Source: Bugulina stolonifera
Lineage: Eukaryota > Bryozoa > Gymnolaemata > Cheilostomatida > Bugulidae
Length of the DNA: 64,000 nt
NCBI GenBank assembly: GCA_935421135.1
Contig: OW285197.1
Location: forward strand, 12,219,223-12,283,222
Direction: 5' to 3'
The position numbers and the translations under genes were made by a program. Position 1 is the first letter of the stretch, and each line of letters opens with the position of its first letter. Below, piece by piece: positions 24,450 to 36,999 of this stretch. The notes under the pieces were generated by a model. The model had not been told where the DNA came from. It did not search any database and was given only the letters and a program-made list of their open reading frames with translations.

Positions 24450-25944
24450 AGGCTTATAATAGGAGTATTAGCTAGGAGGCTTAAAGTGGCAGCTGTAGAT
24501 CAAATAGATGTAATCAGATTAGGTATTATCTAGAGCCAGGGTCTATCAAACTCACAGTAAATGAAGTGGTGGGTGAGTAAATAAAGTCATATCTATTCTA
24601 ACCAGGGAACTGGGCACATACTATAACATAGGTACACTTGCCATACTCCAAAAACTTAGTTAACCACACAAGTCATGTAAGTTATTTTCTCTTTAAAATG
24701 TTTTTTAATTGCAAATAAACTAAACAGAGTTTAAAAAATGAAGTGCATTTAGCATTTATCTGTCTATTTATTTGAAATAGACAGGCATGCTAATGAAAGA
24801 TAGAAGGAAGCAGAAAAAACGGCAGTTTTGAAATATGAAAAAGTGTTAAAGAGTTTGTTATTTATATTCATGCTTACATGTGCTATAACTATCACAATAT
24901 TATAGCACCACCTTTGATCCCTTCTCAAAGGCACACTATATTTTTGCATGTTTTAACAGCCCTATTATGGTGAAAGTCGAGTAGTAGACTCAGTTGCTGC
25001 ATGTCAACAATTAAACGTATGATTTACCTGTCCAATGGGAAAGTATGTTAATCCATCTTTCCTCTACTTTGCAATATCAAGGGCTAATACATCATGACCA
25101 CTGAACCAATGATAGGTTAACCTCCTAAGCTACTATTAGGTACATGTGTACTCAGTGATCTAGCTTAAGATAATAAGGAGCATGTTCTAGTATCCGGAAT
25201 TGCAAAATCATAACTAATTATTAATCTGCCCATAGTCTTGCTTTAGATTATACATGTAAATATTTTATATGTATAGTGCCATGGCATAATTATTGTATCA
25301 TAGAAAGCTAAACTCGATGGATTAAAGATTATATTGCAGTCATGGCATTTTGTGTACTACAGCAAATAGTGTAAATACCCATTGGTGAGTATACTCTGCT
25401 ACAGCTAAAGAGCTTGAGCCATCATCAATGTATCATCTTGTGCTCTTCTGTGGTTGTGTTTAAAAATACTTCTAGAATTTCCCTAAATCCTGAACCCGAT
25501 TCCATAGTATTTAACAGTACGTGGTAACTTTATCACCTAAATTTCAGGTACAGGCCAACTTGTTCATTCTCGTGCTGATGAGCTAGAGCAAAATAGAAAT
25601 GGTAAAGGTAGAAAAAGAAAAAAAAAGAATAAAGCAAACAGGAAGGACAGCAAGAAGGAGCAGAGAAGAAGTAAAGGAAAGGCTAGAAGCAAAAGAAAAA
25701 ATGGAGGTAAAGGTAGAAACAGAGACAGAAACGCAAACAGAAGTCGAAGAAATGGAAGGAACCAAGGAGGTCGTACTCCTGCACCTCAGACTACTCAGGT
25801 ACCAAGTAAGATGATACATAAATAATTAAACTGAAAAACCTAGTTAACCACAGACACAGTGTATTTTCTCCTTCAAATGCTTTTCAACTGCAAATAGACT
25901 AAAAATAGAATGCATTATTTGGCATTTATCTGTCTATTTACATG
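24450..25944 (+). pseudogene. Chimeric remnant of a fourth CCP gene
   Basis: Three segments in order. 24450-24780 resembles gene C's promoter and leader joined directly to its intron 2. 24960-25570 resembles the A/B 5' flank. About 25580-25811 resembles gene C exon 2 and is followed by its GTAAGATGATACAT donor region and intron to 25944. The basic exon is open over about 75 codons and ends with the same PAPQTTQVP residues as gene C, but it lacks the signal-peptide start. No CCP exon follows, because a 1.33-kb LTR insertion starts at 25945. It could at most be an orphan exon; I treat it as a pseudogene fragment. Confidence 0.7.
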
Positions 25945-27274
25945 TGTAATGGACGACTCCCCAGTCCGTTTGTCTGTTGTCGAGCTCTTTATTATATTGT
26001 GGTGTTTCAGCTCATCTAGCCTGCACACACTAACTATAGCTGTATGGACTATATACCTTACTGCATTAACACTTGTTCATTGTCTACTATGATTGTTATT
26101 AGCATTATTATTGTTAGCCAATCATGTTTGCCTAAACTTGTCTATTATTGTTACTATGCATTGTGCATCATTATAGCAAGTTTTCATTATTATATAAAAC
26201 GTTCTAAGTCTCTTTGCCTATTGCAAATCATGGCCGATGTCTTGGGTCATAGTAGTTTTTATATCTAATCTTTTCCAGATGATTGTGAGCCCTTTTTGTA
26301 CATGGCCGACCCTTTCAAGGTCGGACCTCGGGCACTTTTTAGCTATACTGTTACGCAATTTCCAGGGCCGATACCTTATCATCCCACCAGATACCTTACC
26401 GAGCTTTTTACCAGAAACTAGATTAGTATAAAAGCAAGCACATTTTCTTATGCTAGTCAATTATTGATTGCGCTCTAATAAAGCAACATCTCTCAACTCA
26501 ACCTACAGAGTCTTACTCTTGCAGGCAGGCAGTTCCAGCCTTGGTCCCTTTGGACCTTTAGCGCCCGAGCTCGTCCTCATACTCGTTTCAAACTTTTACC
26601 ACACTCTTGATGAGTATAGACATAGGACCTACACCGATCCTTGACTTTTTCATGAGCCTAAGCATCGGCCTACATCATCTACAACACTAAATAGAGCTAT
26701 AAACTGTTCACTCTTTATGTAATGGTGGAAGTCTCACTTGATGGACCACTCTCAAGCACTTCCCATACTCGTTTCTACATCGGCACCAGTGTGACAAACC
26801 CAGAAAACATTACAATATTATAAGACTGACTTCTCTTAGCAGCGTTTTTATTATATACCTATAATAAGTATTACGAGTAATGTCATTTATACATATTTGT
26901 ATTATTAAATCTTGAAGGACGGCTCTATCTTGGGTCGCCCTCTTCTCTAAGCGGGTGATGTGCAAACGACCGGAACCCGCCAGAAGTAGTAAGACAACTT
27001 TCTTTGTTCTCCTTTCCTATAAACGGAACCAGATTTTTGTTATTGAGTGCAGTCTCTTGTATGTTTCCAAGCTGTCAAGTTCATACAATACACTCTTATG
27101 CCTACTTATACTTTGAGTTGTGCTAGTGAATTGATAATCTGAACGCTGCTAATCACTTGAAACATACCTTGGTATAGAGGTTACTAGGCTAGGTAGCCGT
27201 TGTCTGCATCTGCACCTACAAGTCGTTGGTGGCTTGTGTACAAACCTTGGGCCGTCTGGGACACACCTACAACA
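25945..27274 (+). mobile_element. Probable solo LTR (1330 bp)
   Basis: Starts TGTAATGG and ends CTACAACA, with CATG duplicated at 25941-25944 and 27275-27278. The site is confirmed by the related sequence near 24770, which reads CTATTTATTTGAAATAG without the insert. It contains TATAAAAG at 26427-26434 and AATAAA at 26477-26482 in promoter/polyadenylation order. No pol or gag frame was seen. It is long for a solo LTR, so a truncated element is an alternative. Confidence 0.65.
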
Positions 27275-27284
27275 CATGTACGTG

Positions 27285-28620
27285 AAATAGAAGGGCACGC
27301 AAATGAATGAAAGAAAAGAGCAGAACAAAATTCCAGCTTCAAGAAATGAACAAATGTTACAGATTTTGCTATTTATTTTCATGCTCACAAGCATGGGTAT
27401 CACAATTATGGTATCATTTCTGATCTCTTTCTAAAGGCACAGTATTTTTTGCACGTTTGAACAGCCTATTCAGGTGAAATAATAGACTCAGTTGTTGTAT
27501 GTCTGCAATTAAATGTGTGCTTTACCAGTCCAATGAGAAAGTATGTTAATTCATCAAACCTCTACTTTACAATATCATGTGCTAAGACATCATGATCGCT
27601 GAGCCCATGATAGGTTAACCTTTTAAGCTACTATGAGGTACATGTGCACCCAGTGATCTAGCGTACAATAATAATCTGTATGTTATGATATCCGGGATTG
27701 CAAAATCATAACTAATTATTAATCTGCCCATAAGTCTTGCTTCAGATTATAAATATTTATAGACCTATGGCATAATTATCGTATTATAGAAAGCTAAGCT
27801 CCATGGATTAAAGATTATATATTTGCAGTCATGGCATTTTGTGTACTACAGCAAATAAATACCCATTGGTGAGTATCCTTTGCAACATCCTTTGCTATCA
27901 TCTTCTACTCTTCTGTAGTTGTGTTTAAAAATACTTCGAAAATTTCCCTAAATACTTAACCTGATTATATGGTGTCTTCATCGCCTAAATTTCAGGCACA
28001 TGTCAACTTGCTCATTTTCATGCGATGAGCTAGGAGTGATTTTCTCCAACCAAGGACAATCCCAGGTCAATAGCCCCGTTAACCTATGCCGGACAGCCAT
28101 CTTAGAATATTTATTTGTGACTCAGGTAGGTCCACTATTAACTAGTAGTGAAAATAATATAATTATTATTATCTCAGCAGAGTGCTAAGATTATTCTAAA
28201 GAAAACAATGCAGTTTCATGCTTAGCACTGCATCAGATAAAAGGCCATCACTTGTTAATTACCTAGAATACAAAAATGCTATAAGGATTTAAATCTGATT
28301 TTGTGAACAAATGGATCCTTTAATTTAGCACTCCATCAGTTTCATCCTATTGCTTTTGATGTGTTAGTATTGAATTATTGAATTTAATGCAATATTATAA
28401 ACAATCTATATACATGTAATATTATATACATTATATTAGCAAGGCTTATATTATTTTTGATATTGTGTACCATGTGTACAATATTATTTATCAGAATGCT
28501 AATTTCATGAGTATGGCATCAGTAAAAGTAATCTAATGATGTATTTAATGATTAATAGGATTATGAGCTCAGGATGAAGTAGGTAGACTTGCTTGGTATT
28601 ATCTTCATCCAGGACTCATT
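27285..28620 (+). repeat. Duplicated 5' flank of CCP gene B
   Basis: Collinear with 24780-25570 and with the gene A flank 11420-13900. It lacks the extra 1.1 kb present upstream of gene A. No separate gene was seen. Confidence 0.7.
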
Positions 28621-28628
28621 TTATTTCG

Positions 28629-28635
28629 TATAAAA
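28629..28635 (+). promoter_or_regulatory. TATA box of CCP gene B
   Basis: TATAAAA in the same TTTCGTATAAAAGCTG context as gene A. The leader exon ends at 28698 before GTAAGT. Confidence 0.75.
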
Positions 28636-28890
28636 GCTGTCATGGTCAGCAGAGGAGAGTCACATTTGTTCTAACCAGGAGACAAAACAACTGTAAAGGT
28701 AAGTCCAGTTTACAATCACCTTTAGAGTTCAGCACAGTTCAAACTCCTTGAGTTTGTAAGCAAGGTGCACGCCAGTATTTTTAACCTGAAAAATGCTTAT
28801 TCTATAGCTACAATATTTTATCAAAACCACAGTTTTTCATAGAAAGTATTTATTGGACATTCTGTAATAATGCATGTACCGTATATACAG

Positions 28891-31800
28891 ATGAGGGTGT
28901 CACAAGCTGCTGCCATAGCCTTGATGATAATACTCAGTATTGTAGTAGAAGAAGTCTTCTCTGCTGGAGATAATGAGACTAAGTCCTTAGCACAGAGAAA
29001 AAGAGGAGGGAGAGAGGGAGGTAGAAAAGTTGCAGGCGGAAGAAGAAAAGATAAAGGAGGAAAAAAAGGAGACAAAAAAGACAACAAGAAAGACAGCAAG
29101 AAGGGAAATAAAAGAGGAGCTGGAGGCAAAGGAAGAAAAAGAGGTAAAGGTAGAAACAGAGGTAGAAATGGAAACAGACGTAGAGGAAACAGAGGAAACA
29201 GAGGAAACAGAGGGAACCGAGGAGGCAATGCCCAAACTACTCAGGCTCCAAGTGAGATGCTATACAGTATAATATATTATTGAGCAAAGTATAATAATAA
29301 TATGGTGCTCTTGGTACATTTTGCAAGTTGGTTTTATGGAAACTCCTAATAAAATCAATTAGAAATCACTGCTAGTCTGTATTGTTTCGCCAGCGGATTC
29401 CAATTTTCTACTTAAGAATTTACATGTACATGCACAATCGGCTTTCCTATTAGTTACATAATTTTCTTTGTCCTACTCACATTTCTCAATCCTTTACACC
29501 TTTCCCATAATATAACAATTCATGGTCTTTTAGACCTGTGCCCACCTGCTCCATCTGTCGCCAACGCCATGAGAACAAGTCTAAATGAGGCATCACCAAT
29601 TATCACTGCCACATACACATGTAATTCTGGTTATACTGGAGGTGGAAATGCCATGTGTAGTAAAGCTACTGGAATCTGGATGAACACACCCACCTGTAGA
29701 TGTAAGTGAGAAGGTGGTCTGTGCGTTAGAACTGAAATTTTATGTAGCAATAATTTAGTTTTGAAAGATTCATTAACAATGCATTGCTTCAATTTTCAAG
29801 AACGTTTGTATGCTGTATATGATGTACTTGTATGTTCAGGTAATCTTTTTGCTGTGTTGAATCACATTTGATAGATTTTAACTGAGTTTTGTTTATAACT
29901 GAACAGGTTTACCTCCTCCACCAGTTGCCAACACTAACAGTATGTCACCCCAGGTATCATCTACTGGATCAACAGCTACATACATATGTCTACCAAACTT
30001 TAGTATTACAAATGGAGGAGGAGCTACCAGCTCATCTGCTACTTGTATTAGTGGAATGTGGAGGAATGTACCAACCTGTACAGGTGAGAATATCTTTGTA
30101 TTATTTTATACTTCATGTATTTAACCTCTGTTCTATTTAGTATTTCTTATGTCTTGTGTTACTTTTACCAGCATATAAAGATCAGTATTATATTGCAGCA
30201 TCTGCTAGTTGTGGTTCACCACCTACTATAGCCAATGCTGTGAGCTCACTATCTGGGTCAATGGCCACTTACACCTGTAGTTCTGGATACTCTCTGAGGT
30301 CTGGAACTCCATCTAGTATTGTGTGTACAAACAACATGTGGCCAACCTCTGGTCTCCCTGTTTGTGGTGAGTAACATACACAAGACCTACCAGTCTACCT
30401 GTTACACCAGTTAGGTGCAGAAACACGGAAAAAAGCCGAGTTTTTGGAAGATTCTTATAGATCCACATGCCAATCCTAACAATAGGCATGAATCAAGAAC
30501 AATACATCAGATTTTACATTATTACATATATATATATATAGCAGAGCTAAAAAATGTGGACTATTCAGAAGCTAATATAGTTTGATTAAACAAACTGCAT
30601 TGAAGCCGTTTGAGATCTTACATAACAGGAAATAGATCCATTAATCTCAATCAGGCTTTAAACACTTTACTAACTCTTCATGGCATCAATAACACTGCAG
30701 GTAACAACCTCATCTGCTAGAACTGTTGCTCAGGTTATCCCAAACTGTTTTTGTTCTAAAAATACCATACGACTTCTATATTTACATTTCATATGACATT
30801 GCAAACTATTATTTAGAGTGAACCATGTTTATTGGCAAAAATTGATGTAGTAGTAATAGAATTTTACTTAGAAAACTATTTAGTAGATAGTAAGGAATTG
30901 GAATTAAATTTATCTTGAAATACTTTCTGCTACAGATTCAAGTACTACTACTCCATCTCCTAGCTCTGCAACCTGCAGTAATGTACCTGGAGGAGATTTG
31001 ACTATCACTAGACCAGCAATAGTAGCAGCAAGTTTTCCAGTAAATAGAGTAGAGCATGTTCGCATCTGCCACATGTACATGTAGGATTAGATAGATTGTC
31101 CAACTTTACATTTGTTTTATAAACCATCATTTTACTTGAAACATCACCAACATCCTGCAAATGTAGGTAAGCAGGAAGAATCGTGAGAAATCATTTGAAA
31201 ATAGAGAACCTTTCTTCATTGTTCAAATACCAAGTTTTTCGCTATGTCTAATAATACATGACCTGCATAATCTGCCCTTCTTGTTGTATGAATTGGGAAT
31301 ATATCTGTGTGATGTTCCTCAGGTTGGTGGAAGTGTGGACTTCACCTGTAGAACAGGATACAGAATTGTTGGATCAAATAATAACAGTAACAGAACAGCT
31401 AAGATATACTGTGGAACCAGTGGTAATTAGTCTACTACACCAACTTGTGAACGTAAGTAAACAACTGCATTGTAGCTTAAAGTAAAAGATAAAATTACAT
31501 TTTAAATCAAATGAATATTATGCGATGACGCCGAAAGCGCCTTAAAGTAAAATTACATTTTAAATTAGTTGATATGATTCCAAGTGATATGCTACATTTA
31601 CTAAGAAAGGAAGAAGCAGAATGATGACTTACAGTGCAGGCCAGAATGTAGTAGAATTGTATAAATTATTCAAGAAAATTCTGTCCAGGTGTCTTTCTTT
31701 TAGTGAAAGCTGACGTAACACGCATGCTATCTAAATCTATTGCATTGTACTAATATTAGAACTGGAGTGCAATAATTCTGCGAGCAGGTACAAGTAGTTC

Positions 31801-34800
31801 TGGGGCTACATTATCTAACTTTACCATTCCTGCTTTTCTAACTTTAGGTGTGATGTGTGGAACTCCCCCAGCTGGAACAAATACTAATGCTCTGACTACG
31901 GTGACGCAGACGTATGAATCTAAAGTAACTTACTCTTGTATAGCCAACTATCAGTTTACTGGAAATATGGAGTCTACTTGTCAAGCTGATGGTACCTGGT
32001 CTCTCAATCCAGCTCCTACTTGTACACGTAAGTAGTCAATATTTCTGCTTTTTATTACTGGTACATTAAGCATATTGTGCTGACTTGTGCAGTCTCATCT
32101 ATATTTACGTGATTGTGTCCGTGTGTAAAAGGATTTGCGCAAGCTCTAGCAACAACGTGATTGTATTGTAATGGTTTCTTGTGTTGTGTATATGTCGTCT
32201 GGGACGACCCATGTACAAAGTGTGGAGAGCCTATGAGTGGTGCTAGGCCTTCGTCATTACACGAAAGATCGACAGGTACTAGTAGCCAAAGGACTAACCA
32301 AGACGACCCATGCAGTCCCGAGTTAATGCTATCTTGCTACACTGAAAAAGAGTATGTTCAGTCCTAGTAGGCAGTTCGGACAACAAGGTTGGGGACCTTG
32401 TCAGCTGGAACGACCTATACTACGAGAGAAGACTCTGTATAACTAGTATAGAAGTGTCTTCATTGAGATCCAAGCATCAACTGAGATGATGAACATAAAA
32501 ACTGTGTGCTTTATATACTGTTAGAACTTCTGGTAAAATAGCAGACGTGGGGTCATCTGGAAATTGCACAACAACATGGCGGTCGGAAACCCGAGGCCGA
32601 CCCAAAATAGGTCGGGTACAACAAAAGATGTTTAAAACCATCCAATTCATGTACAAAATTTATTACAGCTAATTCTGAGAGGTTGGCTCTCTTTAAGTGG
32701 GTATAAAAAGCTATAATTGCTCAATAATGCATACAACATGTGTATAAAAGATATGTAATTATAATGGTATGGCCAAAACATGTATAACCATACTGACATG
32801 AGTCAAATGTACATTTTAGGTAAGTATAGAGCATTTTAGGACATGAATGGGTAGAACTGTGACAACTACATGTAGTTGTACTTAAGGTACTATAATGTCC
32901 ATCAGGCAAGCTGTGGCCGTGTAAGCAAATGCCTTGACCATAACAGTATTATGGATTTCACATTTTTCATTGTATTTTGACATTCACAATATATCAGCTA
33001 AAACTTTCTATAAGAATGTATAATAATAGATTACTTTTAAATTCAAAACTCATGTTGGTTTCATTTACAGAGAGAGTATGTCTGGCCTCCGCTCTGCCAG
33101 CCCTCAACTTTTCTAACAAAGCTGTACAGAACTACAATGTGGGAGATGTTGTCACATACACGTGTTTTGGTGACTACAGGATTGCTCCTACTACACCAAT
33201 GACAACCACCCAAAATCAAACTGTCACTTGTCAGGCTGACGGAACATTTACAGCCCTGACCTACACGTGTGTCTGTAAGTGTAAACATCATTATACAACT
33301 AGTAGCACTGTCCAATAGTATTGTAGTTAACCACCAATCATCAGTGTATTTAAGTTTAATATACTTATTTTCCAAAAAGTTAATCCACTGACTCAGCTAG
33401 TTCTAACTATACATATATATACACATTGTAGACAAATACCCAACAGACTGCAAGGATTACTACAATAGAGATAATATGTTCAACACAGCAAGTGTTGGCT
33501 GTGTAAATGTTACTATTGACCCTCAGGGTCCTGGATTAGAGACTGGGAATCCCAATGCATTCCAGGCAATGTGCTGCAAGGAGTCGTCTACTCTATGTTG
33601 TACCAAAGTAAGTAAATTGTTTACTATCTTCATTCCATCTGATAGTCCAAGTTAAGTTAAAGCAACTTACTTATTTTTGGGTGAAAGTCCATTCATCAGA
33701 TTTATTCCAATGTACATTCAGAAAGAGGGGATAACTGAGAGCTATTGTGTGTTTACAGGTATTACCTAACACTGGTGCTTCACTTACTACCGATGCTACT
33801 GCATGTGGTTCTACTTCCTCCTCCATTCTACCAAGTATTGGAATGGCAGGAGATTCAAAAGCATGTGGTTTGCCTACAGCAGTTGGATATCCAATAGCAG
33901 ACTCTCTTTATCAATGATAAACTCTACCAGTGGAACCTGCACTCAAGTTGTAAGCCTACTGTCTATACATTCCACTCACTAATGGTATAATTAATATGTC
34001 ACAGCAGGGTATTTAGTTATGTAATATAATTAAGGTGTGTATCATATCCTTGTGGTTGAGTCAAAGCTTTCAAAAATGGGTAACAGCTATTTGAAGCAAA
34101 ACATTTAATACTCGTAGTTGTACTTGTATTAGGTGGTCTGCTTTGACTACAGTGTATTTTTTATATCGTCATTGAGACTATCACTAATAAAATCATCAGA
34201 GATATACGCTCTAATGTATTATAATTCAGCTAAGGATGAAATACATACACTGGTAATAAAGTCTAAAAGTTACCAGAACAAAGTAAAAAAGTGACTAACA
34301 TTATCCTCTCAGTGAAAGGATAATCAGAGTCCAGCACATACATGTACTAATAGTAGAATGGTATTGAAGGCTTCATGAATTTGTACTCTGACATATCTGA
34401 CTATAATTATCATTGTGTTATCAAATTAGATTCAGCTCCAGCAGAGCGCTATCGTCATAATTTCTATCTTTGGTTGAGTTAAAACTCAATGTCTATAAAA
34501 TTGTAGGTAACCAGAACTTGCTCTAGTGCGGGAGAAGATACATTGGCTATTCAACTATACAACGACAACTTTGCCACAATCTACTATGGAATAGGTACCT
34601 TTGATACTGATTTCACCAGCTACATCCATGTAGGTGGAGTATGTGACTGTGCAACAGCTGCTACACCTACCTGTACCACCGGGTATGATTTAAACATCAT
34701 TTCAGATGTCATGAGAATTGTAGTTCAGATTTCTTAGTGCTGTGGAGCAACCAAAATTAAAATTTTGCCAATCTCTGTTTGCAAAATCGAAATGTGTACA

Positions 34801-35176
34801 TATAAATCCTTGTCTTTATGTGAACAATCACAACACTATGATATTTTAGTATTCGAAAATAGTAAATTGTAGTCTGTCTGAGATATAAGCACATTCATCA
34901 ATTGTCAATATATGAATATGCAAAGACAGTCAATTGTGTCAATTATCTAATAATAAAGATGTTGTTGAACTACTATAATTATTTTGCACTATTTATTACA
35001 GGTGTGCATGCACCACTGCTGGGACCCCAACAGCAACTGATACAGTAACTAAAGCTCTGTCAGCTTCAAACCCCCAGTTTGTAAAGGGCTATCAATTTCT
35101 TAGCCATAACCCCAGTGGTAGTGCCAGTGGTAACACTGTAGCAGTTGGACCTATTCAATGCTGCCAGACTGCTTAG
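28891..35176 (+). pseudogene. Sushi/CCP-repeat gene B, disrupted paralog of gene A
   Basis: Exons matching gene A: 28891-29251, 29534-29701, 29907-30083, 30199-30366, 30936-31039, 31323-31452, 31848-32027, 33071-33274, 33432-33607, 33759-33949, 34507-34682, 35002-35176. Exons 2-10 are near-identical to gene A, including intron starts. Two lesions break the frame. In exon 7 the conserved CCP Trp codon is TAG (31428-31430). Exon 11 is 191 nt against 195 in A and C and shifts frame before TGA at 33915-33917, although the sequence beyond still matches in the shifted frame. The exon 12 donor is a weak GTATGA. The last three exons are much more diverged from A and C than the rest. A truncated product ending in CCP module 4 remains possible, as do stop readthrough or an assembly/allele error. 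Confidence 0.8.
32185..32738 (-). mobile_element. Solo LTR in an intron of gene B
   Basis: 554 bp, flanked by a perfect 5-bp duplication TGTGT (32180-32184 and 32739-32743). On the minus strand it starts TGTTGTATGC and ends ATATACACA. It matches 57985-58570 in the opposite orientation (shared TGAGCAATTAT start, GGTCGTC...GACGACAT end). It lies antisense in the intron between exons 8 and 9 of gene B. No internal retroelement genes are present. Confidence 0.85.
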
Positions 35177-35479
35177 TTGTACCAAGTAATATAGATATCC
35201 TGTCAAGGAACGTCATGCCTCAATGCTTACAAAAAAATTAGTTATGGTAACATTTCAACTGGCCAACTACCTGATTTGAGCCTGACCATCATACGGCATT
35301 CAGTTGATAGCGAGTGGTAAGATCTATGTCATGGTCTGTTAGCTCAAGGTGTGCTCTCACATGATTGGCCAGTAAAATATATATTTTATTACAGTATTTC
35401 CATTTATTTATGTCGTATTTTATAACAATTCATTCCAACAGCAACAAAGTAAACTTCTTCTCACTGTAGAGTTTTAAGT

Positions 35480-35700
35480 TGTAATCCTTGCGTAGCCGTT
35501 TTATTTCTTTCCTTTCGGGTAGGGGTTCTGCATACTAGCTAGCTCTCGCTCTATCAATCAATCGCTCTATCAATCAATCGTCCTTTTCTAAGTACCACAT
35601 TCTCATATCTGCTCTGATTGTATCCACCCATCTATGTTTCCATCTCCCTGTCTTTCTCTTGCCTTCAACACTAGTATTACGAACTCTCCTAATGTCCATA
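35480..35700 (-). mobile_element. LINE 3' fragment
   Basis: The minus strand encodes KRKTGRWKHRWVDTIRADM and then, after decay, AEPLPERKEIKRLRKD. This resembles the C-terminal tail of LINE ORF2 but is a different subfamily from the fragment at 24230. It includes a short duplication of an ATCAATCAATCG block (35555-35580). Confidence 0.6.
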
Positions 35701-35737
35701 CCACTGCAGCCTTCTCTTTCTCATATTACACTGACAT

Positions 35738-36801
35738 ACCGTGGCCGATTTCTGCCACACAATGTGAAACTAAATTGCAATTTACATGATACTGAATCCT
35801 AAAATGAATGAAATAAAAATTAAATTTACCTGAAATAAAATAAGTCATGTGAAACCAAACTGATATTTGAATAAAATTTGCAGTTCATATGAAACTGAAA
35901 GTGAACTCACATGAAACCAAATTGCAATTCACCTGAAATGAAAATTGGGGGTGTTACTCATAACAACAAAACGAAACTGCATTTAGTACATGAGTGGTGT
36001 GACAGGAAATAGTCCATTATTTTGGTATTTTTAACTGCATTTTGGTGTTTACTTTAGATGCAAATAATAAAAGTATAATATGTATTTCATCAACTTACTT
36101 GTAGGAAGGCGAATATTAGTAACAACACGCTTTTATGAGAGTATTTACAGTATTTTTAATAAAAAATAAGTAGATGGTCTCGAAAAAAATAATAACATTT
36201 TATCAAAAATGTTTACAACTTGTTTAAAGTTTTTGTGATTTAATGATAAATTTTGCTGCAAAATTACAAAATCACTATTAATATTACATTAAAACTATTA
36301 CAAAATATAATAAAAGAGTTGTACTCTCAAGTCTCGATCTTATTAGTACTGCGAGAGTATTACTAACTGCTACATTTGTTCATTTGGTGCTAATTCCTTT
36401 ATTTTGAGTATTTCAATAATAATGTGAAAATATAAAAATCAATGGACTAAATTGATGACATTTGCTATATCAAATTATTAATGATACCCAATAATCTCAA
36501 AGACGCAAGTGTATCTCTACGCCAAAGTGGAGGTGTAGTTTCGTTTTGCCACAATAAGTAACGCCCCCATAAATTTGTTTCATGTGAATTGGCATTTTGG
36601 TTTCAGGCGTTTTTCGTTTTCGTTTCATGTGAGTTCACTTTCAGTTTCATATGAACTTCATATTTTATTTAACTTTCAGTTTAGTTTCACATGATTTATT
36701 TTATTTCAGGTGAATTTAATTTTTATTTCATTTATTTTAGGATTCAGTATCATGTAAATCGCAATTTAGTTTTACACTGTGTGGCAGAAATCGGCCACGG
36801 T
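35738..36801. mobile_element. Long-TIR non-autonomous DNA transposon (1064 bp)
   Basis: The ends ACCGTGGCCGATTTCTGCC and its inverse at 36801 open terminal inverted repeats that match, with substitutions and small gaps, for roughly 270 bp on each side. ACTGACAT (35730-35737) and ACTGACAG (36802-36809) flank it, a 7/8 match. The middle (about 36010-36530) is AT-rich and non-coding. Long TIRs with an 8-9-bp duplication suggest a Mutator-like or hAT-like MITE; the superfamily is not settled. Confidence 0.8.
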
Positions 36802-36823
36802 ACTGACAGCCTCCATTCTGGCT

Positions 36824-36892
36824 AGTTCTCTAATCTCCTCATTCCTTCTATGTTCCTCTAGGCTGTAGAAGGAATGAGGAGATCAGAGAACT
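36824..36892. repeat. Imperfect palindrome (27-bp arms)
   Basis: Arms 36824-36850 and 36866-36892 match at 26 of 27 positions (arm contains CTCCTCATTCCTTCTA). The 15-nt spacer would form a hairpin loop. Confidence 0.8.
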
Positions 36893-36894
36893 GC

Positions 36895-36955
36895 GAAGTC
36901 GGCCCCATTTACATAGGTGTAAAAAGGGTATTTATGCTCAGTAATGCACATAACA
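36895..36955 (-). mobile_element. Fragment of the 32185/57985 LTR family
   Basis: On the minus strand it reads TGTTATGTGCATTACTGAGC and continues to TGGGGCCGACTTC. This matches the first about 60 bp of the LTR at 57985. The rest of the LTR is missing. Confidence 0.65.
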
Positions 36956-36999
36956 GGTAAGTATAAGATAGGTTTCTGCACAAGCTAGTCAACATACAT

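Larger units (their letters stand above)
20700..24960 (+). repeat. Segmental duplication matching the 5' flank of gene C
   Basis: Blocks are collinear with 37710-40800: 20700-20830 with 37710-37840, 22780-24180 with 38690-39900, and 24440-24780 with 39960-40180 plus 40700-40800. Landmarks include TACCTGGTTGTTAT (23173 and 39031) and GTCTGATGAAGG (24006, 39757). The copy is interrupted by the insertions listed separately. Confidence 0.75.

Noticed and set aside
31258..31485. 75-codon frame overlapping gene B exon 7 that bypasses the stop
   Set aside because: It is in a different frame from the CCP module. The real CCP frame, fixed by comparison with A and C, contains TAG.
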